DNA of 64,000 bases from Actinomadura coerulea (GCF_014208105.1 NZ_JACHMQ010000001.1:124001-188000); one strand, 5' to 3'; positions 1 to 9,179 are shown, counted from the stretch's first letter. Made by a program: numbers and translations. The notes: a model not told the origin generated them from the sequence alone.

Positions 1-1887
1 TACCGGCCCGAGAAGGAGCTGTCGCCGGGCACCCGCGGCCTGTTCGCCGGGAAGATCAGCACCTACGTGCCCCGCAGCGGCCGGACCGTCCGGCAGCTGA
101 CCCACCCGCAGTACAAGGTCGTCCACGAGAAGGGCGCCGAGGAGGCCGCGCAGGAGTGGGCGGACGAGATCATCCCGATCTACCCGTCCGCCAAGTCGCT
201 GCCCATCGAGGCGATCAGCACGTCCGTCGAGACCGTCCTCGACCAGCTCGACCTCCCGGACGACCCCATGCCCGACGCGCTCCTGCGCCGCCGCCACCTG
301 ACCGGGCTGCGGGAGGCGTACGAGGGCATCCACCGCCCCCGCACCTGGGACGAGCTGGGCCGCGCCAAGGCCCGCCTCAAGTGGGACGAGGCCTTCGTCG
401 TCCAGGTGGCCCTGGCCCAGCGCCGCGTCGCCGCCGCCGCCCTCCCCGCCAAGCCCCGGCCCCCGTCCTTCGAGGGCATCCAGTCGGAGTTCGACGCCCG
501 CCTCCCCTTCGAACTCACGAAGGGCCAGCGCCAGGTGGGCGACGAGATAGCCGCCGACCTGGCCGAGCACCACCCCATGCACCGCCTCCTCCAGGGCGAC
601 GTCGGCTCGGGCAAGACGGTGGTCGCGTTGCGTGCGATGCTGCAGGTGGTGGACGGGGGAGGGCAGGCGGCGCTGCTGGCGCCGACCGAGGTGCTGGCGC
701 AGCAGCACTACCGGTCGATCACCGGGATGCTCGGCGACCTGGCGCAGGCGGGGCAGATCGGCGGCGCCGAGCACGCCACCCGGGTGGCGCTGCTGACCGG
801 ATCGCAGGGGGCGAAGGCGCGCAAGGAGGCGCTGCTGGAGGCGGCGTCCGGCGCGGCCGGGATCGTCGTCGGCACCCACGCGCTGCTGCAGGAGACCGTC
901 CAGTTCGCCGACCTCGGGCTCGTCGTGGTGGACGAGCAGCACCGGTTCGGCGTCGAGCAGCGGGACGCCCTGCGCGAGAAGGTCGACGGCGGCCGCCCCC
1001 ACGTGCTGGTCATGACGGCGACGCCGATCCCGCGCACGGTGGCGATGACCGTCTTCGGCGACCTGGAGACCTCGGTGCTCGGGCAGCTCCCGGCGGGCCG
1101 GTCGCAGATCCAGACGCACGTCGTGCCGCCGGAGAAGCCCGCGTTCCTCGCCCGCACCTGGGAGCGGATCAAGGAGGAGGCGGTGAACGGCCGGCAGGTC
1201 TACATCGTCTGCCCGCGCATCGGCGAGCAGGAGGGCGACGAGGGCGACGCCGTCGTCGCCGAGGAGGGCGAGCGCCGGTCCCCGCTGGGGATCATGGAGG
1301 TGCTGCCGAAGCTGGAGGAACTGCTCGACGGGCTGCGCATCGGCGTCCTGCACGGCAAACTGCACCCGGACGAGAAGGACGCGGTGATGCGCCGCTTCAC
1401 CGCGCGGGAGCTGGACGTCCTGCTCGCCACCACCGTCATCGAGGTCGGCGTGGACGTGCCCAACGCCACCGTCATGGTGATCATGGACGCGGACCGGTTC
1501 GGCGTCTCCCAGCTCCACCAGCTGCGCGGGCGCGTCGGACGCGGCTCCCTGCACGGCCTCTGCCTGCTCGTCACCGACGCCGCGCCGGGCAGCAAGGCCC
1601 GCGAGCGGCTGGACGCGGTCGCCTCCACCACCGACGGGTTCAGGCTGTCCCGGCTCGACCTGGAGCAGCGCCGCGAGGGCGATGTGCTCGGCGCCGCGCA
1701 GGCCGGCCGCTCGTCCAGCCTGCGGCTGCTCACCCTCCAGCGGGACGAGGACGTGATCCGCGACGCCCGCGAGGAGGCCACCGCCCTCGTCGCCGCCGAT
1801 CCCGACCTGTCGGACCATCCCGGCCTGGCCACCGTCCTGGCGTCCCTGCTGGACGAGGAGCGCGCGGACTTCCTGGAGAAGGCATAA
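1..1887 (+). CDS. recG: ATP-dependent DNA helicase RecG (5' end outside window)
   Basis: This is the C-terminal part of the RecG branch-migration helicase, which remodels stalled replication forks and Holliday junctions. The reading frame is open from base 1, so the N-terminal wedge domain lies mostly upstream of the window. Visible superfamily 2 helicase motifs are GDVGSGKT (Walker A, nt 595-618), DEQHRFGV (Walker B, from nt 931; DEQH is the RecG form), TATPIPRT (motif III) and QLRGRVGRG (motif VI). The stop is TAA at 1885-1887. RecG next to rsmD and coaD is the usual actinobacterial arrangement. Identification is firm; only the start is missing. Confidence 0.96.
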   Translation, partial: YRPEKELSPGTRGLFAGKISTYVPRSGRTVRQLTHPQYKVVHEKGAEEAAQEWADEIIPIYPSAKSLPIEAISTSVETVLDQLDLPDDPMPDALLRRRHLTGLREAYEGIHRPRTWDELGRAKARLKWDEAFVVQVALAQRRVAAAALPAKPRPPSFEGIQSEFDARLPFELTKGQRQVGDEIAADLAEHHPMHRLLQGDVGSGKTVVALRAMLQVVDGGGQAALLAPTEVLAQQHYRSITGMLGDLAQAGQIGGAEHATRVALLTGSQGAKARKEALLEAASGAAGIVVGTHALLQETVQFADLGLVVVDEQHRFGVEQRDALREKVDGGRPHVLVMTATPIPRTVAMTVFGDLETSVLGQLPAGRSQIQTHVVPPEKPAFLARTWERIKEEAVNGRQVYIVCPRIGEQEGDEGDAVVAEEGERRSPLGIMEVLPKLEELLDGLRIGVLHGKLHPDEKDAVMRRFTARELDVLLATTVIEVGVDVPNATVMVIMDADRFGVSQLHQLRGRVGRGSLHGLCLLVTDAAPGSKARERLDAVASTTDGFRLSRLDLEQRREGDVLGAAQAGRSSSLRLLTLQRDEDVIRDAREEATALVAADPDLSDHPGLATVLASLLDEERADFLEKA

Positions 1888-1909
1888 CAGATATTGCCGA
1901 CCTATTTGG

Positions 1910-1938
1910 TTGACATTAGCGTCCGGGCGGGACACGAT
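1910..1938 (+). promoter_or_regulatory. Promoter of the leader peptide / HEAT-repeat gene
   Basis: A perfect TTGACA -35 hexamer (1910-1915) is followed after 17 bp by CACGAT (1933-1938), a weak match to the actinobacterial -10 TANNNT. A start site about 7 nt downstream falls on the GTG of the short leader reading frame at 1945, so the transcript would be leaderless. This is inferred from sequence and spacing only. Confidence 0.5.
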
Positions 1939-1944
1939 GAACGC

Positions 1945-2025
1945 GTGAACCCGAGTCGTGCGCTGATCGCCCGCCTGCACGTCGACCTCCGGCGCCAGGC
2001 GAGCGCCCTGTGTTCCCGTCACTGA
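1945..2025 (+). CDS. Short leader peptide of the actinobacterial Cys-attenuator type (26 aa)
   Basis: This 27-codon frame (GTG to TGA) was identified by eye. Its product begins MNPSRALIARLHVDL and ends RRQASALCSRH. The RLHVDL...SALC pattern is that of the small actinobacterial 'putative leader peptide' family, usually found ahead of sulfur-assimilation genes. Related Cys-codon upstream reading frames in mycobacteria act as cysteine-responsive attenuators. There is a single Cys codon (TGT) four codons before the stop. The frame sits at the predicted transcription start and ends 62 nt before the HEAT-repeat gene. The peptide pattern is seen; the role in sensing Cys-tRNA here is inferred. Confidence 0.7.
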   Translation: MNPSRALIARLHVDLRRQASALCSRH

Positions 2026-2087
2026 TCCCGAGCCCCCGGCGGGCCCTGCCCCGCTTCCGGATCCGACGGCCGACCAGGAGGCCCCCC

Positions 2088-2951
2088 ATGACTCGCACCA
2101 TCCGGCTCGACCAGGCGGAGGAGTCCCTCCGCGACCCCGACCCCGCGACACGCGCCGCCGCCCTCGCGGCGCTCGCCCGGGCCGCCCGCGCGGGAGAGGC
2201 GCCCCGCGGCACCGGCGACACCTTCGCCTGGGCACTCGCCGACGACCACGAGGACGTCCGCCGCGTCGCCGCCGACGCGCTGCGCGACCTGCCCGAGCTC
2301 TACTTCGGCGACGACGGCGTCGACGCCCTGCTCCTCGCCGCTGCCGGCGGCCGCGACACCGCCGTCCGCGACACCGCCGCCGACCTGATCGGCATCCTCG
2401 CCAAGGGCGCCGGCGAACTGTACGCCCAAGGCTTCGAGGACGACGAACCGCAGATCCGCATCCAGGCCGTCCTCGGCCTGGTGGCGCTGCGCGAGACCGC
2501 CCGCGTCGCCGAGGCCGCCGACGACCCGTCCCGCGAGGTCCGCGTCGCCGTCGCCGAAGGCCTCGGCCGCCTCGCCCGCCCCGCCGGCCTGCCCGCGCTC
2601 GAACACCTCCTCACCGACCACGACCCCGTCGTCCGCATCGCCGCCCTCACCGCCGCCGCCGAACTCGGCGTCCCCGAACCCCTCGAAGGCCGCGTCGTCA
2701 CCGCCATCGCCCACACCAACTGGCAGGTCCGCTGCCACGCCGTCCGAGCCCTCGCCAAGGCCCGCCCCGACGTCGCCGTCCGACCGCTGCTCAAAGCCCT
2801 GCACGACCGCACGGTCGACGTCCGCCGAGCCGCCGTCCAAGCCCTGGAACAGTGGGCCACCGACACCCCGGAGGTCGTCACCGCCCTAACCGAAACCCTC
2901 GCCGACCCCGACCCAGGCGTCCGCACCCAAGCCCGCTGGAGTTTGGCGTAA
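2088..2951 (+). CDS. HEAT-repeat protein (PBS-lyase-like repeats)
   Basis: A 287-aa protein made almost entirely of alpha-helical HEAT repeats of about 30 residues. Repeating D-P-x-x-x-V-R-x-A-A-x-x-A-L units are visible throughout, for example DPVVRIAALTAAAELG and DRTVDVRRAAVQALEQW. There is no signal peptide or membrane segment, so it is probably a cytosolic scaffold for protein-protein contacts. The ATG at 2088 is chosen because AGGAGG (2076-2081) lies at good spacing. It is preceded by the Cys-type leader peptide, which suggests control by sulfur or cysteine status. The partner and substrate are unknown. Confidence 0.82.
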   Translation: MTRTIRLDQAEESLRDPDPATRAAALAALARAARAGEAPRGTGDTFAWALADDHEDVRRVAADALRDLPELYFGDDGVDALLLAAAGGRDTAVRDTAADLIGILAKGAGELYAQGFEDDEPQIRIQAVLGLVALRETARVAEAADDPSREVRVAVAEGLGRLARPAGLPALEHLLTDHDPVVRIAALTAAAELGVPEPLEGRVVTAIAHTNWQVRCHAVRALAKARPDVAVRPLLKALHDRTVDVRRAAVQALEQWATDTPEVVTALTETLADPDPGVRTQARWSLA

Positions 2952-2952
2952 T

Positions 2953-3100
2953 TTTGCTTTTTCCCCTCCTTCGGGCGCTGAGCGCCTCCATCGTCGCCAA
3001 AAGCGGGCGATCGCCGGCATCGCTTCGTCTCGCCTTGCGGCTCGCTGCGCGATCAGATTCTCGCTTCGCTCGAAGCTGCCCTCGGACGCGATCGCGGCCC
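2953..3100 (+). repeat. Dispersed intergenic repeat, copy A (forward)
   Basis: About 148 bp beginning just after the HEAT gene stop with a TTTTGCTTTTTCCCCTCCTT-type edge and ending ...GGACGCGATCGCGGCCC. The same sequence recurs at 9557-9704 (forward) and 10155-10300 (reversed). Each copy contains GCGATCGC palindromes and the string CTCGCTGCGCGATCAG. Short open frames crossing it are not credible genes. Confidence 0.75.
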
Positions 3101-3355
3101 AGGCTGTCGCGTGGTTCTGAGGTGGCTGAAGCAGGCGCAGTAGTGGGTTTCGGTTGGCCTGCACGACTCGCCTGGCGGCTCGCTGGGCGGTGAGGGGTCT
3201 CGCACTCGCTCGAACTTGGCTTCGTCCGGGGTCGCGATGAGGACGTGGCCGGTCCATCGGTCCGGAGAGCGGACCGGCCGCGAGCGGGCCGTCAGCGTGG
3301 CACGGCGCTGGCGGCCCGCCAAGGCCCGAAGGAGGAGAAGAACGCAATAATAAAA
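3101..3355 (-). repeat. Degenerate inverted partner of the intergenic repeat
   Basis: The segment 3311-3355 (GGCCCGCCAAGGCCCGAAGG then AGGAGAAGAA) is the reverse complement of the edge of copy A and matches the end of copy C. The interior (3145-3235) holds a diverged TCGCCTGGCGGCTCGCTGGG block in forward orientation. No gene is seen in 2952-3357. The A-rich end is immediately followed by the rsmD start at 3358. Confidence 0.5.
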
Positions 3356-3357
3356 CC

Positions 3358-3924
3358 GTGAGTCGGGTTATTGCGGGGGTTGCTGGGGGGCGGCGGTTGG
3401 CTGTGCCGGCGGGGCGGGATACCCGGCCGACCAGCGATCGTGCGCGGGAGGGGCTTTTCTCCACGGTGCTGGCGTTGCTCGGGCCGCTGGACGGGCTGCG
3501 TGTCGCCGACCTGTACGCGGGATCGGGGGCTGTGGGACTCGAAGCGCTGTCGCGGGGGGCCGCTCACGCGCTGCTGGTCGAGTCGCATCCGCGGGCGATG
3601 AAGGTGATCCGGGAGAACGCCGGGACGCTCGGGCTGCCCGGTGCCGTCCCCTGTGCCGACAAGGTGGAGCGGCTCGTCCGCAAGGCGCCGGACGAGCCCT
3701 ACGACCTGATTTTCGCCGACCCGCCGTATGCGCTGGCGGACGCGTCCGTGACCGCTCTGCTGGAGGCGTTGCGCGACAACGGGTGGGCGTCCCCGGACGC
3801 GTTGGTCGTCGTGGAACGCGGGGCCCGGGGCCCGGCGCTGGAGTGGCCCGACGGGTACGAGGCCGAGCGAGAGCGGCGTTACGGCGAGGCGGTGTTCTGG
3901 TACGGCCGGGCCGTCGGCCGTTGA
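3358..3924 (+). CDS. rsmD: 16S rRNA (guanine(966)-N(2))-methyltransferase RsmD
   Basis: A 188-aa SAM-dependent methyltransferase that modifies G966 of 16S rRNA in the small subunit. The N-terminus has the family pattern GGRRLAVPAG...TRPTSDRAREGLFS. The SAM-binding loop is DLYAGSGAVGLEALSRGA, and the catalytic motif IV is DPPY at residues 121-124. The length is normal. The GTG at 3358 places the conserved MSRVIAG at the N-terminus. It lies between recG and coaD as in many actinobacteria, but a penicillin-binding protein gene is inserted before coaD. Confidence 0.95.
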   Translation: MSRVIAGVAGGRRLAVPAGRDTRPTSDRAREGLFSTVLALLGPLDGLRVADLYAGSGAVGLEALSRGAAHALLVESHPRAMKVIRENAGTLGLPGAVPCADKVERLVRKAPDEPYDLIFADPPYALADASVTALLEALRDNGWASPDALVVVERGARGPALEWPDGYEAERERRYGEAVFWYGRAVGR

Positions 3925-3954
3925 CATTCCGGCGGTTCGGGTAGGGGAACGCCC

Positions 3955-5406
3955 ATGAAGCCCGGGATCGACCGCGCGGTGGCGCGCACCTGGGTCATCA
4001 CCTTGCTCCTGTTTCTGGCGCTGATGGTGAACGTCACCTACGTTCAGGGCTTCCAGGCGCAGAGTCTGCGGGACGACTCGCTCAACGCCCGCCAGTTCGA
4101 GGACCGCTTCAAGATCGACCGGGGGCCCATCGTCGCGCGCGGCGAGCGGCTGGCCTGGTCCGAGCAGGTCGGCGACGACCGCTTCCAGCGCCGCTACAAG
4201 GACGGCGCCGCCTTCGCGCCGGTGACCGGCTACTTCTCGGTGTTCTCGCAGACCGGTCTGGAGGAGGCCGAGAACCACTTCCTCGACGGGACCGACGCCC
4301 GTCTCGCCACCTCCAACCTCGTCGACAAACTGATCGGCAAGCACGTCCCCGGCGGGACGGTGGAGTCCACGATCGACCCCGACGCGCAGCGCGCGGCCTA
4401 CGGGGCGCTGCAGTCCAGCGGCGCCCGGCGGGGGGCCGCGGTCGTCCTCGACGCGCGCACCGGCGCGATCCTGGTGATGGCCTCCGCTCCGTCCTACGAC
4501 CCGAACGAGGTCTCCACGCTCGACCGGAAGCGGGCGACGGAGGCGTTCGACCGGCTCGGCGACCAGCCGCGCAAACCGCTGCTCAACAAGGCCGCCTACG
4601 AGCTGTTCCCGCCCGGCTCCACGTTCAAGACCGTGGTCGCCGCGGCGGCGCTGAGGTCCGGCACGGGCGCGGACACGCAGGTCAAGGCCGGACGCAGCTA
4701 CAGGCCTCCGGGCGCCGGGCAGGCGATCAACAACGACGCGGGCGACATCGGAGGCTCCTGCGACCTCCCCCGGATCCCCCTCATCGAGGCGTACGCGCAG
4801 TCCTGCAACACGACGTTCGCCTACATGGGCGCCCAGAAACCGGGCAATGGCGCCGTCAACGCGCAGGCGGGCAGATTCGGGTTCGGCGACCGCATCGAGT
4901 TCGCGGACGGTCTGAAGAGCGCCGCCAGCTCCTTCCCGGCGACCGACCAGCCGTCGCTCAGCGCGCTCGGCTCCATCGGGCAGGGCAGCGCGGTCGCGTC
5001 GCCGCTGCAGATGGCCATGGTCGCCGCCGCGGTCGTCAACGGCGGGGAGGTCATGCGGCCCCGGCTGGTGGACAGGCTCCGCGCCCCGGACGGGTCGACG
5101 GTCGACAAGATCTCGGCTCGGCGGCTGTCCCGGGCGCTGCCCGGGGACCAGGCGAAGCAGCTGCGGGACATGATGGAGGCCGTGGTCGAGCGGGGCACCG
5201 GCAGGTCGCTGCGGGGGACGTCCATCCTCGGCGGCAAGACCGGGACGGCCGACGTCGAGGGCGCCTCCTACAACGACCGCTGGTTCATCGGGTTCGGTCC
5301 GCGCAGCGATCCCCGGTACGCCGTCGCGGTGATGACCGAGGCGTCCGGCTACGGCAAAGAGTCCGGCCCGATCGCCGCGAGGATCGTCGATGCGCTGGAC
5401 GGCTGA
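3955..5406 (+). CDS. Class B penicillin-binding protein (PbpA-like transpeptidase)
   Basis: A 483-aa membrane-anchored D,D-transpeptidase that cross-links peptidoglycan. One N-terminal membrane segment is visible (residues about 13-31), then the dimerisation region and the transpeptidase fold. Catalytic motifs are S222-T-F-K225, S283-C-N285 and K428-T-G430. Length and the absence of PASTA domains resemble actinobacterial PbpA. However, it sits alone between rsmD and coaD rather than beside ftsW and the pknAB genes, so it may be a paralogue. The ATG at 3955 has a GGGGAA ribosome-binding site. The exact PBP subtype is uncertain. Confidence 0.9.
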   Translation: MKPGIDRAVARTWVITLLLFLALMVNVTYVQGFQAQSLRDDSLNARQFEDRFKIDRGPIVARGERLAWSEQVGDDRFQRRYKDGAAFAPVTGYFSVFSQTGLEEAENHFLDGTDARLATSNLVDKLIGKHVPGGTVESTIDPDAQRAAYGALQSSGARRGAAVVLDARTGAILVMASAPSYDPNEVSTLDRKRATEAFDRLGDQPRKPLLNKAAYELFPPGSTFKTVVAAAALRSGTGADTQVKAGRSYRPPGAGQAINNDAGDIGGSCDLPRIPLIEAYAQSCNTTFAYMGAQKPGNGAVNAQAGRFGFGDRIEFADGLKSAASSFPATDQPSLSALGSIGQGSAVASPLQMAMVAAAVVNGGEVMRPRLVDRLRAPDGSTVDKISARRLSRALPGDQAKQLRDMMEAVVERGTGRSLRGTSILGGKTGTADVEGASYNDRWFIGFGPRSDPRYAVAVMTEASGYGKESGPIAARIVDALDG

Positions 5407-5499
5407 GGAGGCCCCGCCGAGCCCGGTGGAAACCCGGCCGAATGCGATTTGGTACGTTCACGCCGCAGGTCAGAAACCGGGACCGAAGGGGTTCGCGCC

Positions 5500-5982
5500 G
5501 TGCGCCGTGTCGTCTGTCCGGGATCGTTCGACCCCGTCACCAACGGGCATCTCGACATCATCAGCCGCGCCTCCCGCCTCTACGACGAGGTGGTCGTCGC
5601 CGTGCTGATCAACAAGAGCAAGAAGAGCCTGTTCACCGTGGACGAGCGCGCCGACATGATCTCCGAGGTCACCCGGGAGTACGGCAACGTCTCGGTCGAC
5701 ACCTTCTACGGGCTCACCGTCGACTACTGCAAGGAGCAGGACATCCCGGTGATCGTCCGGGGCCTGCGGGCCGTGAGCGACTACGAGTACGAGCTGCAGA
5801 TGGCCCAGATGAACCACCGGATCGCCGGCGTGGAGACGCTGTTCATGGCGACGAACCCCGAGTACGCCTTCCTGTCGTCCAGCCTGATGAAGGAGGTCGT
5901 GAGGTTCGGCGGGGACGTCTCCGGCCTCGTCCCCGACAGCGTCCACGACCGGCTGGTGCAGCGGCTCCAGAAGGACGGCTGA
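5500..5982 (+). CDS. coaD: Phosphopantetheine adenylyltransferase
   Basis: A 160-aa cytosolic enzyme that transfers AMP from ATP to 4'-phosphopantetheine, giving dephospho-CoA in CoA biosynthesis. It shows the nucleotidyltransferase motif GSFDPVTNGHLDI near the N-terminus and the C-terminal SSSLMKEV element that corresponds to the ISSTxVK motif. The GTG at 5500 is chosen because GAAGGG lies 9 nt upstream and the product starts MRRVVCPGSFDP, as usual for the family. It is 93 nt downstream of the PBP gene. Confidence 0.95.
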   Translation: MRRVVCPGSFDPVTNGHLDIISRASRLYDEVVVAVLINKSKKSLFTVDERADMISEVTREYGNVSVDTFYGLTVDYCKEQDIPVIVRGLRAVSDYEYELQMAQMNHRIAGVETLFMATNPEYAFLSSSLMKEVVRFGGDVSGLVPDSVHDRLVQRLQKDG

Positions 5983-6012
5983 CGGGCCTGCCCCTGGTGG
6001 ACGGGCCGCGAG

Positions 6013-6041
6013 TTGGGTCAGCGCCCGGTGTTCGGTACCCT
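6013..6041 (+). promoter_or_regulatory. Promoter of the DUF177-rpmF-rnc-mutM cluster
   Basis: TTGGGT (6013-6018), a 17-bp spacer and TACCCT (6036-6041) fit the actinobacterial -35/-10 pattern with the conserved T-A-N3-T. The predicted start near 6048 gives a short leader before the DUF177 gene. Sequence-only prediction. Confidence 0.5.
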
Positions 6042-6077
6042 GGGACATCGGCCATCACAGGCGGCCGCCGTTCCACC

Positions 6078-6722
6078 ATGCCTCACGAAAGCAGGATTCC
6101 GCTGACACGCAACGACCCCAGCGCCCCGTTCAAGCTCGACACCCGAGCTCTGAGCAGGCAACCCGGGTCGTCGCGGGAGGAACACCTGACCGTGCCGGCA
6201 CCGGAGAATTTCGGCGTCGAGATGGTGGGCGTCCCCGAGGGCGCCGCGATCGAGCTGGACCTCCGGCTCGAAGCGGTCCTGGAGGGGGTGCTCGTCACCG
6301 GCACGGCGACGGTCCCCCTCAAGGGGGAGTGCTCCCGCTGCCTCGACCCGATCGCCTCGGACTTCGAGGCGGACTTCCAGGAGCTGTACGTCTACGACGA
6401 CACCCGCTCTGGCGGGAACGCCGACGACGACGAGCTCCGCCTCGAGGGCGACCTGATCGACCTCGAACCGGTCCTGCGGGACGCGGTGGTGCTCGCACTG
6501 CCGCTGTCCCCGCTGTGCCGGGACGACTGCCCGGGCCTGTGCCCGGACTGCGGTGCGCGGCTCGCGGACGTCGAGCCGGGCCACCGCCACGACGTCGCCG
6601 ACCCCCGGTGGGCGGCGCTGCGGGACCTTGCCGGCGACGTGTCGCCGGCAGCCCCCGACCGGGGGAACGGGAGCTCCGGCACCCGTGATTCATCGGATCG
6701 AGAAGGAAAGCAGGAGGGCTGA
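6078..6722 (+). CDS. YceD family protein (DUF177)
   Basis: A 214-aa protein of the DUF177/YceD family, which is almost always encoded directly before rpmF and is linked to 23S rRNA and large-subunit synthesis. The core [15 protein letters not shown]...[18 protein letters not shown] is visible. So are Cys pairs CSRC and [13 protein letters not shown] that could bind zinc. The first ATG at 6078 has no strong ribosome-binding site, so a start a few codons later is possible. The C-terminal 40 residues are polar and low in complexity. One nucleotide separates its stop from rpmF. Confidence 0.88.
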   Translation: MPHESRIPLTRNDPSAPFKLDTRALSRQPGSSREEHLTVPAPENFGVEMVGVPEGAAIELDLRLEAVLEGVLVTGTATVPLKGECSRCLDPIASDFEADFQELYVYDDTRSGGNADDDELRLEGDLIDLEPVLRDAVVLALPLSPLCRDDCPGLCPDCGARLADVEPGHRHDVADPRWAALRDLAGDVSPAAPDRGNGSSGTRDSSDREGKQEG

Positions 6723-6723
6723 C

Positions 6724-6903
6724 GTGGCCGTCCCGAAGCGGAAGAAGTCGCGCAGCAACACGCGGCACCGGCGCGCGCAGTGGAAGACCGCCGCGCCGAA
6801 CCTGGTCGAGTGCCCGACGTGCCGCGACCACAAGCTGCCGCACACCGCGTGCGCGACGTGCGGTACCTACGACCGGCGGCAGGTCATCGCCCCGTCGGCC
6901 TGA
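6724..6903 (+). CDS. rpmF: 50S ribosomal protein L32
   Basis: A 59-aa ribosomal protein beginning [20 protein letters not shown], the standard L32 N-terminus. The two Cys pairs (CPTC and CATC) make it the zinc-binding C+ form; many actinomycetes also carry a C- paralogue used under zinc starvation. AGGAGG at 6713-6718 and the 1-nt gap from the DUF177 stop support the GTG start at 6724. An intergenic stretch of 273 nt follows, in which no gene or hairpin stood out. Confidence 0.97.
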   Translation: MAVPKRKKSRSNTRHRRAQWKTAAPNLVECPTCRDHKLPHTACATCGTYDRRQVIAPSA

Positions 6904-7176
6904 GTCTTCTCGCATCCTGGGGGGCGGATCCGCGTATGCGGCCCGCCCCTCACGGTGCGGAAGGAACGCACCCCGACCACCCGGCGCGCGACGTCGGCGT
7001 GGTGACCGGCGCGGAGACTGCGCCCGGAGCCGTGGTGCACGCCGGGATCAGACCGACCGGCGCGCACCTCGTCTTCGCGGACCCTCCCCGCCGAGCGTCC
7101 TCGCCGTCCGGCCCATCGGCCGCGCGCCGCAGAGGCGACCGCGCGCTGCGCGGTGCACGGCCTGCGAGGAGGGCCC

Positions 7177-7968
7177 GTGAGCGCTAAGAAGAACGAACCC
7201 GCGCCGGAGCGCGCGGAACTGACCGGCGCGCTCGGCGTCGACGTGGACGACGAGCTGCTCGAACGCGCCCTGACACACCGTTCCTACGCCTACGAGAACG
7301 GCGGCCTGCCCACCAACGAGCGCCTGGAGTTCCTCGGCGACTCGGTGCTCGGCCTCGTCGTCACCGACACGCTGTTCCGCGGCCACCCCGACCTGCCCGA
7401 GGGGCAGCTCGCCAAGCTGCGCGCCGCAGTGGTCAACATGCGCGCCCTCGCCGGCGTCGCCCGCGGCCTCGGCGTCGGCGCCCACATCCGGCTCGGCCGC
7501 GGCGAGGAGGGCACCGGGGGCCGCGACAAGGCCTCGATCCTCGCCGACACGCTGGAGGCGCTGATCGGCGCCGTCTACCTCGACCGGGGCCTCGGCGAGG
7601 CGTCCGCCCTGGTGCACCGGCTCTTCGACGCGCTGATCAAGCGCTCGGCGGGCCTCGGCGCCGGCCTGGACTGGAAGACCTCGCTGCAGGAGCTCACCGC
7701 CGTCGAGGAGCTCGGCGTCCCCGAGTACCACGTCGCCGAGAGCGGCCCCGACCACCAGAAGACCTTCCGCGCCTCCGTGCGGGTCGGCGGCCAGACCTAC
7801 GGGTCGGGCGAGGGCCGCAGCAAGAAGGAGGCCGAGCAGCACGCCGCCGAGGCCGCCTGGAACGCCATCCGCGAACTCGTCGTCCAGCGCGAGGCGGCCC
7901 CGGCTGGGGCCGCGCAGGCCGACGGCACGGCCAGGGAGGCCGGGCAGGCGGCGCAGGCCGGTGCCTGA
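7177..7968 (+). CDS. rnc: Ribonuclease III
   Basis: A 263-aa double-strand-specific endoribonuclease that processes rRNA precursors and structured mRNAs. The signature [13 protein letters not shown], the second acidic cluster [13 protein letters not shown] and a C-terminal dsRNA-binding domain ([20 protein letters not shown]) are present, followed by an Ala-rich tail. The GTG at 7177 is preferred over the upstream in-frame GTG because GAGGAGGG (7166-7172) precedes it. Its 3' end overlaps mutM by 8 nt, implying translational coupling. Confidence 0.96.
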   Translation: MSAKKNEPAPERAELTGALGVDVDDELLERALTHRSYAYENGGLPTNERLEFLGDSVLGLVVTDTLFRGHPDLPEGQLAKLRAAVVNMRALAGVARGLGVGAHIRLGRGEEGTGGRDKASILADTLEALIGAVYLDRGLGEASALVHRLFDALIKRSAGLGAGLDWKTSLQELTAVEELGVPEYHVAESGPDHQKTFRASVRVGGQTYGSGEGRSKKEAEQHAAEAAWNAIRELVVQREAAPAGAAQADGTAREAGQAAQAGA

Positions 7969-8854
7969 GCTTCCCGAGGTCGAGGTCGTCCGGCGCGGCC
8001 TGGAAAGCTGGACGACCGGCCGCACGATCGCGTCCGCCGAGGTCCTGCACACGCGGTCGGTGCGCCGCCACCCCGGAGGCCCCGCCGACTTCGCCGGGCG
8101 TCTCGCCAAGCGCACCATGCTGGCCCCCCGGCGCCGCGGCAAGTACCTGTGGATCCCGCTCCAGGCCGAGGAGGACGACGCCCCCGGCGAGGCGGTGCTC
8201 GCGCATCTCGGCATGAGCGGGCAGCTGCTCGTCGGCGAACCCGGCAGGGAACGCGAGAAGCACCTGCGGATCCGCGTCGAGTTCGACGACGACGGCCTCG
8301 ACCTGCGCTTCGTCGACCAGCGGACGTTCGGGCACCTCATGGTCGCCGACCTCGTCCCCGACGCCTTCGCCGAGGGCGCGCTCGTGCCCGAGCCGATCGT
8401 GCACATCGCCGCCGACCCGCTGGAGGACGCCTTCGACGCGGAGGCCTTCTACCGCGCCCTGCGCCGCCGCAAGACCGGGATCAAGCGGGCCCTCCTCGAC
8501 CAGTCCCTCGTCAGCGGGGTCGGCAACATCTACGCCGACGAGGCCCTGTGGCGCGCCAGGCTGCACTGGGCGAGGCCGACCGAGACGATGACCCGGGCGG
8601 ACGCCGCGCGCGTCCTGGAGGCCGCACGAGAGGTCATGACGGCCGCCCTGGAGGTCGGCGGCACCTCCTTCGACAGCCTCTACGTGAACGTCAACGGTGA
8701 GAGCGGCTACTTCGAGCGGTCCCTGGACGCCTACGGGCGGCGGGACGAGCCCTGCCGCCGCTGCGGCTCGCCGATCCGCCGCGACGAGTTCATGAACCGC
8801 TCCTCCTACAGCTGCCCGGTGTGCCAGCCCCGCCCCAGGCGGGCACGGTACTAG
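7961..8854 (+). CDS. mutM: Formamidopyrimidine-DNA glycosylase / AP lyase
   Basis: A 297-aa base-excision repair enzyme that removes 8-oxoguanine and formamidopyrimidines. The mature N-terminus [14 protein letters not shown] carries the catalytic Pro and Glu. The helix-two-turn-helix [12 protein letters not shown] and the C-terminal zinc finger, with two Cys pairs ([10 protein letters not shown]...CPVCQ), are intact. It starts with GTG inside the end of rnc, and the acylphosphatase gene follows 19 nt downstream. Confidence 0.96.
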   Translation: MPELPEVEVVRRGLESWTTGRTIASAEVLHTRSVRRHPGGPADFAGRLAKRTMLAPRRRGKYLWIPLQAEEDDAPGEAVLAHLGMSGQLLVGEPGREREKHLRIRVEFDDDGLDLRFVDQRTFGHLMVADLVPDAFAEGALVPEPIVHIAADPLEDAFDAEAFYRALRRRKTGIKRALLDQSLVSGVGNIYADEALWRARLHWARPTETMTRADAARVLEAAREVMTAALEVGGTSFDSLYVNVNGESGYFERSLDAYGRRDEPCRRCGSPIRRDEFMNRSSYSCPVCQPRPRRARY

Positions 8855-8873
8855 CGGTACCGAGGGGGGAGCG

Positions 8874-9179
8874 ATGAGCGAGGACGACGAGATCGTGCGG
8901 CTCACGGCCTGGGTGCGCGGACGCGTCCAGGGCGTCGGGTTCCGCTGGTGGGTCAGGGCCCGGGCGCTCGAACTGGGCCTCGCCGGCAGCGCCACCAACC
9001 TCCGCGACGGCCGCGTCGAGGTCGTGGCCGAGGGCCCGCGCGCCGGCTGCCGCAGGCTTTTGGAGATGCTGGACGGCGACGTCCCAGGCGGCGTTCCCGG
9101 ACGTCCCGGCGCTGTGACCGGCGTCGTCGACCGCTGGAGCGCCCCTCGCGGAGAGGCCTCCGGGTTCCGGGAACGCTGA
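8874..9179 (+). CDS. Acylphosphatase
   Basis: A 101-aa small cytosolic enzyme that hydrolyses carboxyl-phosphate bonds such as acetyl phosphate. The family signature [14 protein letters not shown], with the phosphate-binding loop and catalytic Arg, and the [15 protein letters not shown] strand are clear. The ATG at 8874 follows a GAGGGGGGAG purine stretch. It sits between mutM and smc as in other actinomycetes. Confidence 0.93.
   Translation: MSEDDEIVRLTAWVRGRVQGVGFRWWVRARALELGLAGSATNLRDGRVEVVAEGPRAGCRRLLEMLDGDVPGGVPGRPGAVTGVVDRWSAPRGEASGFRER

Noticed and set aside
3921..3926. TTGACA as a promoter for the PBP gene
   Set aside because: It overlaps the rsmD stop and has no matching -10 at 16-19 bp.
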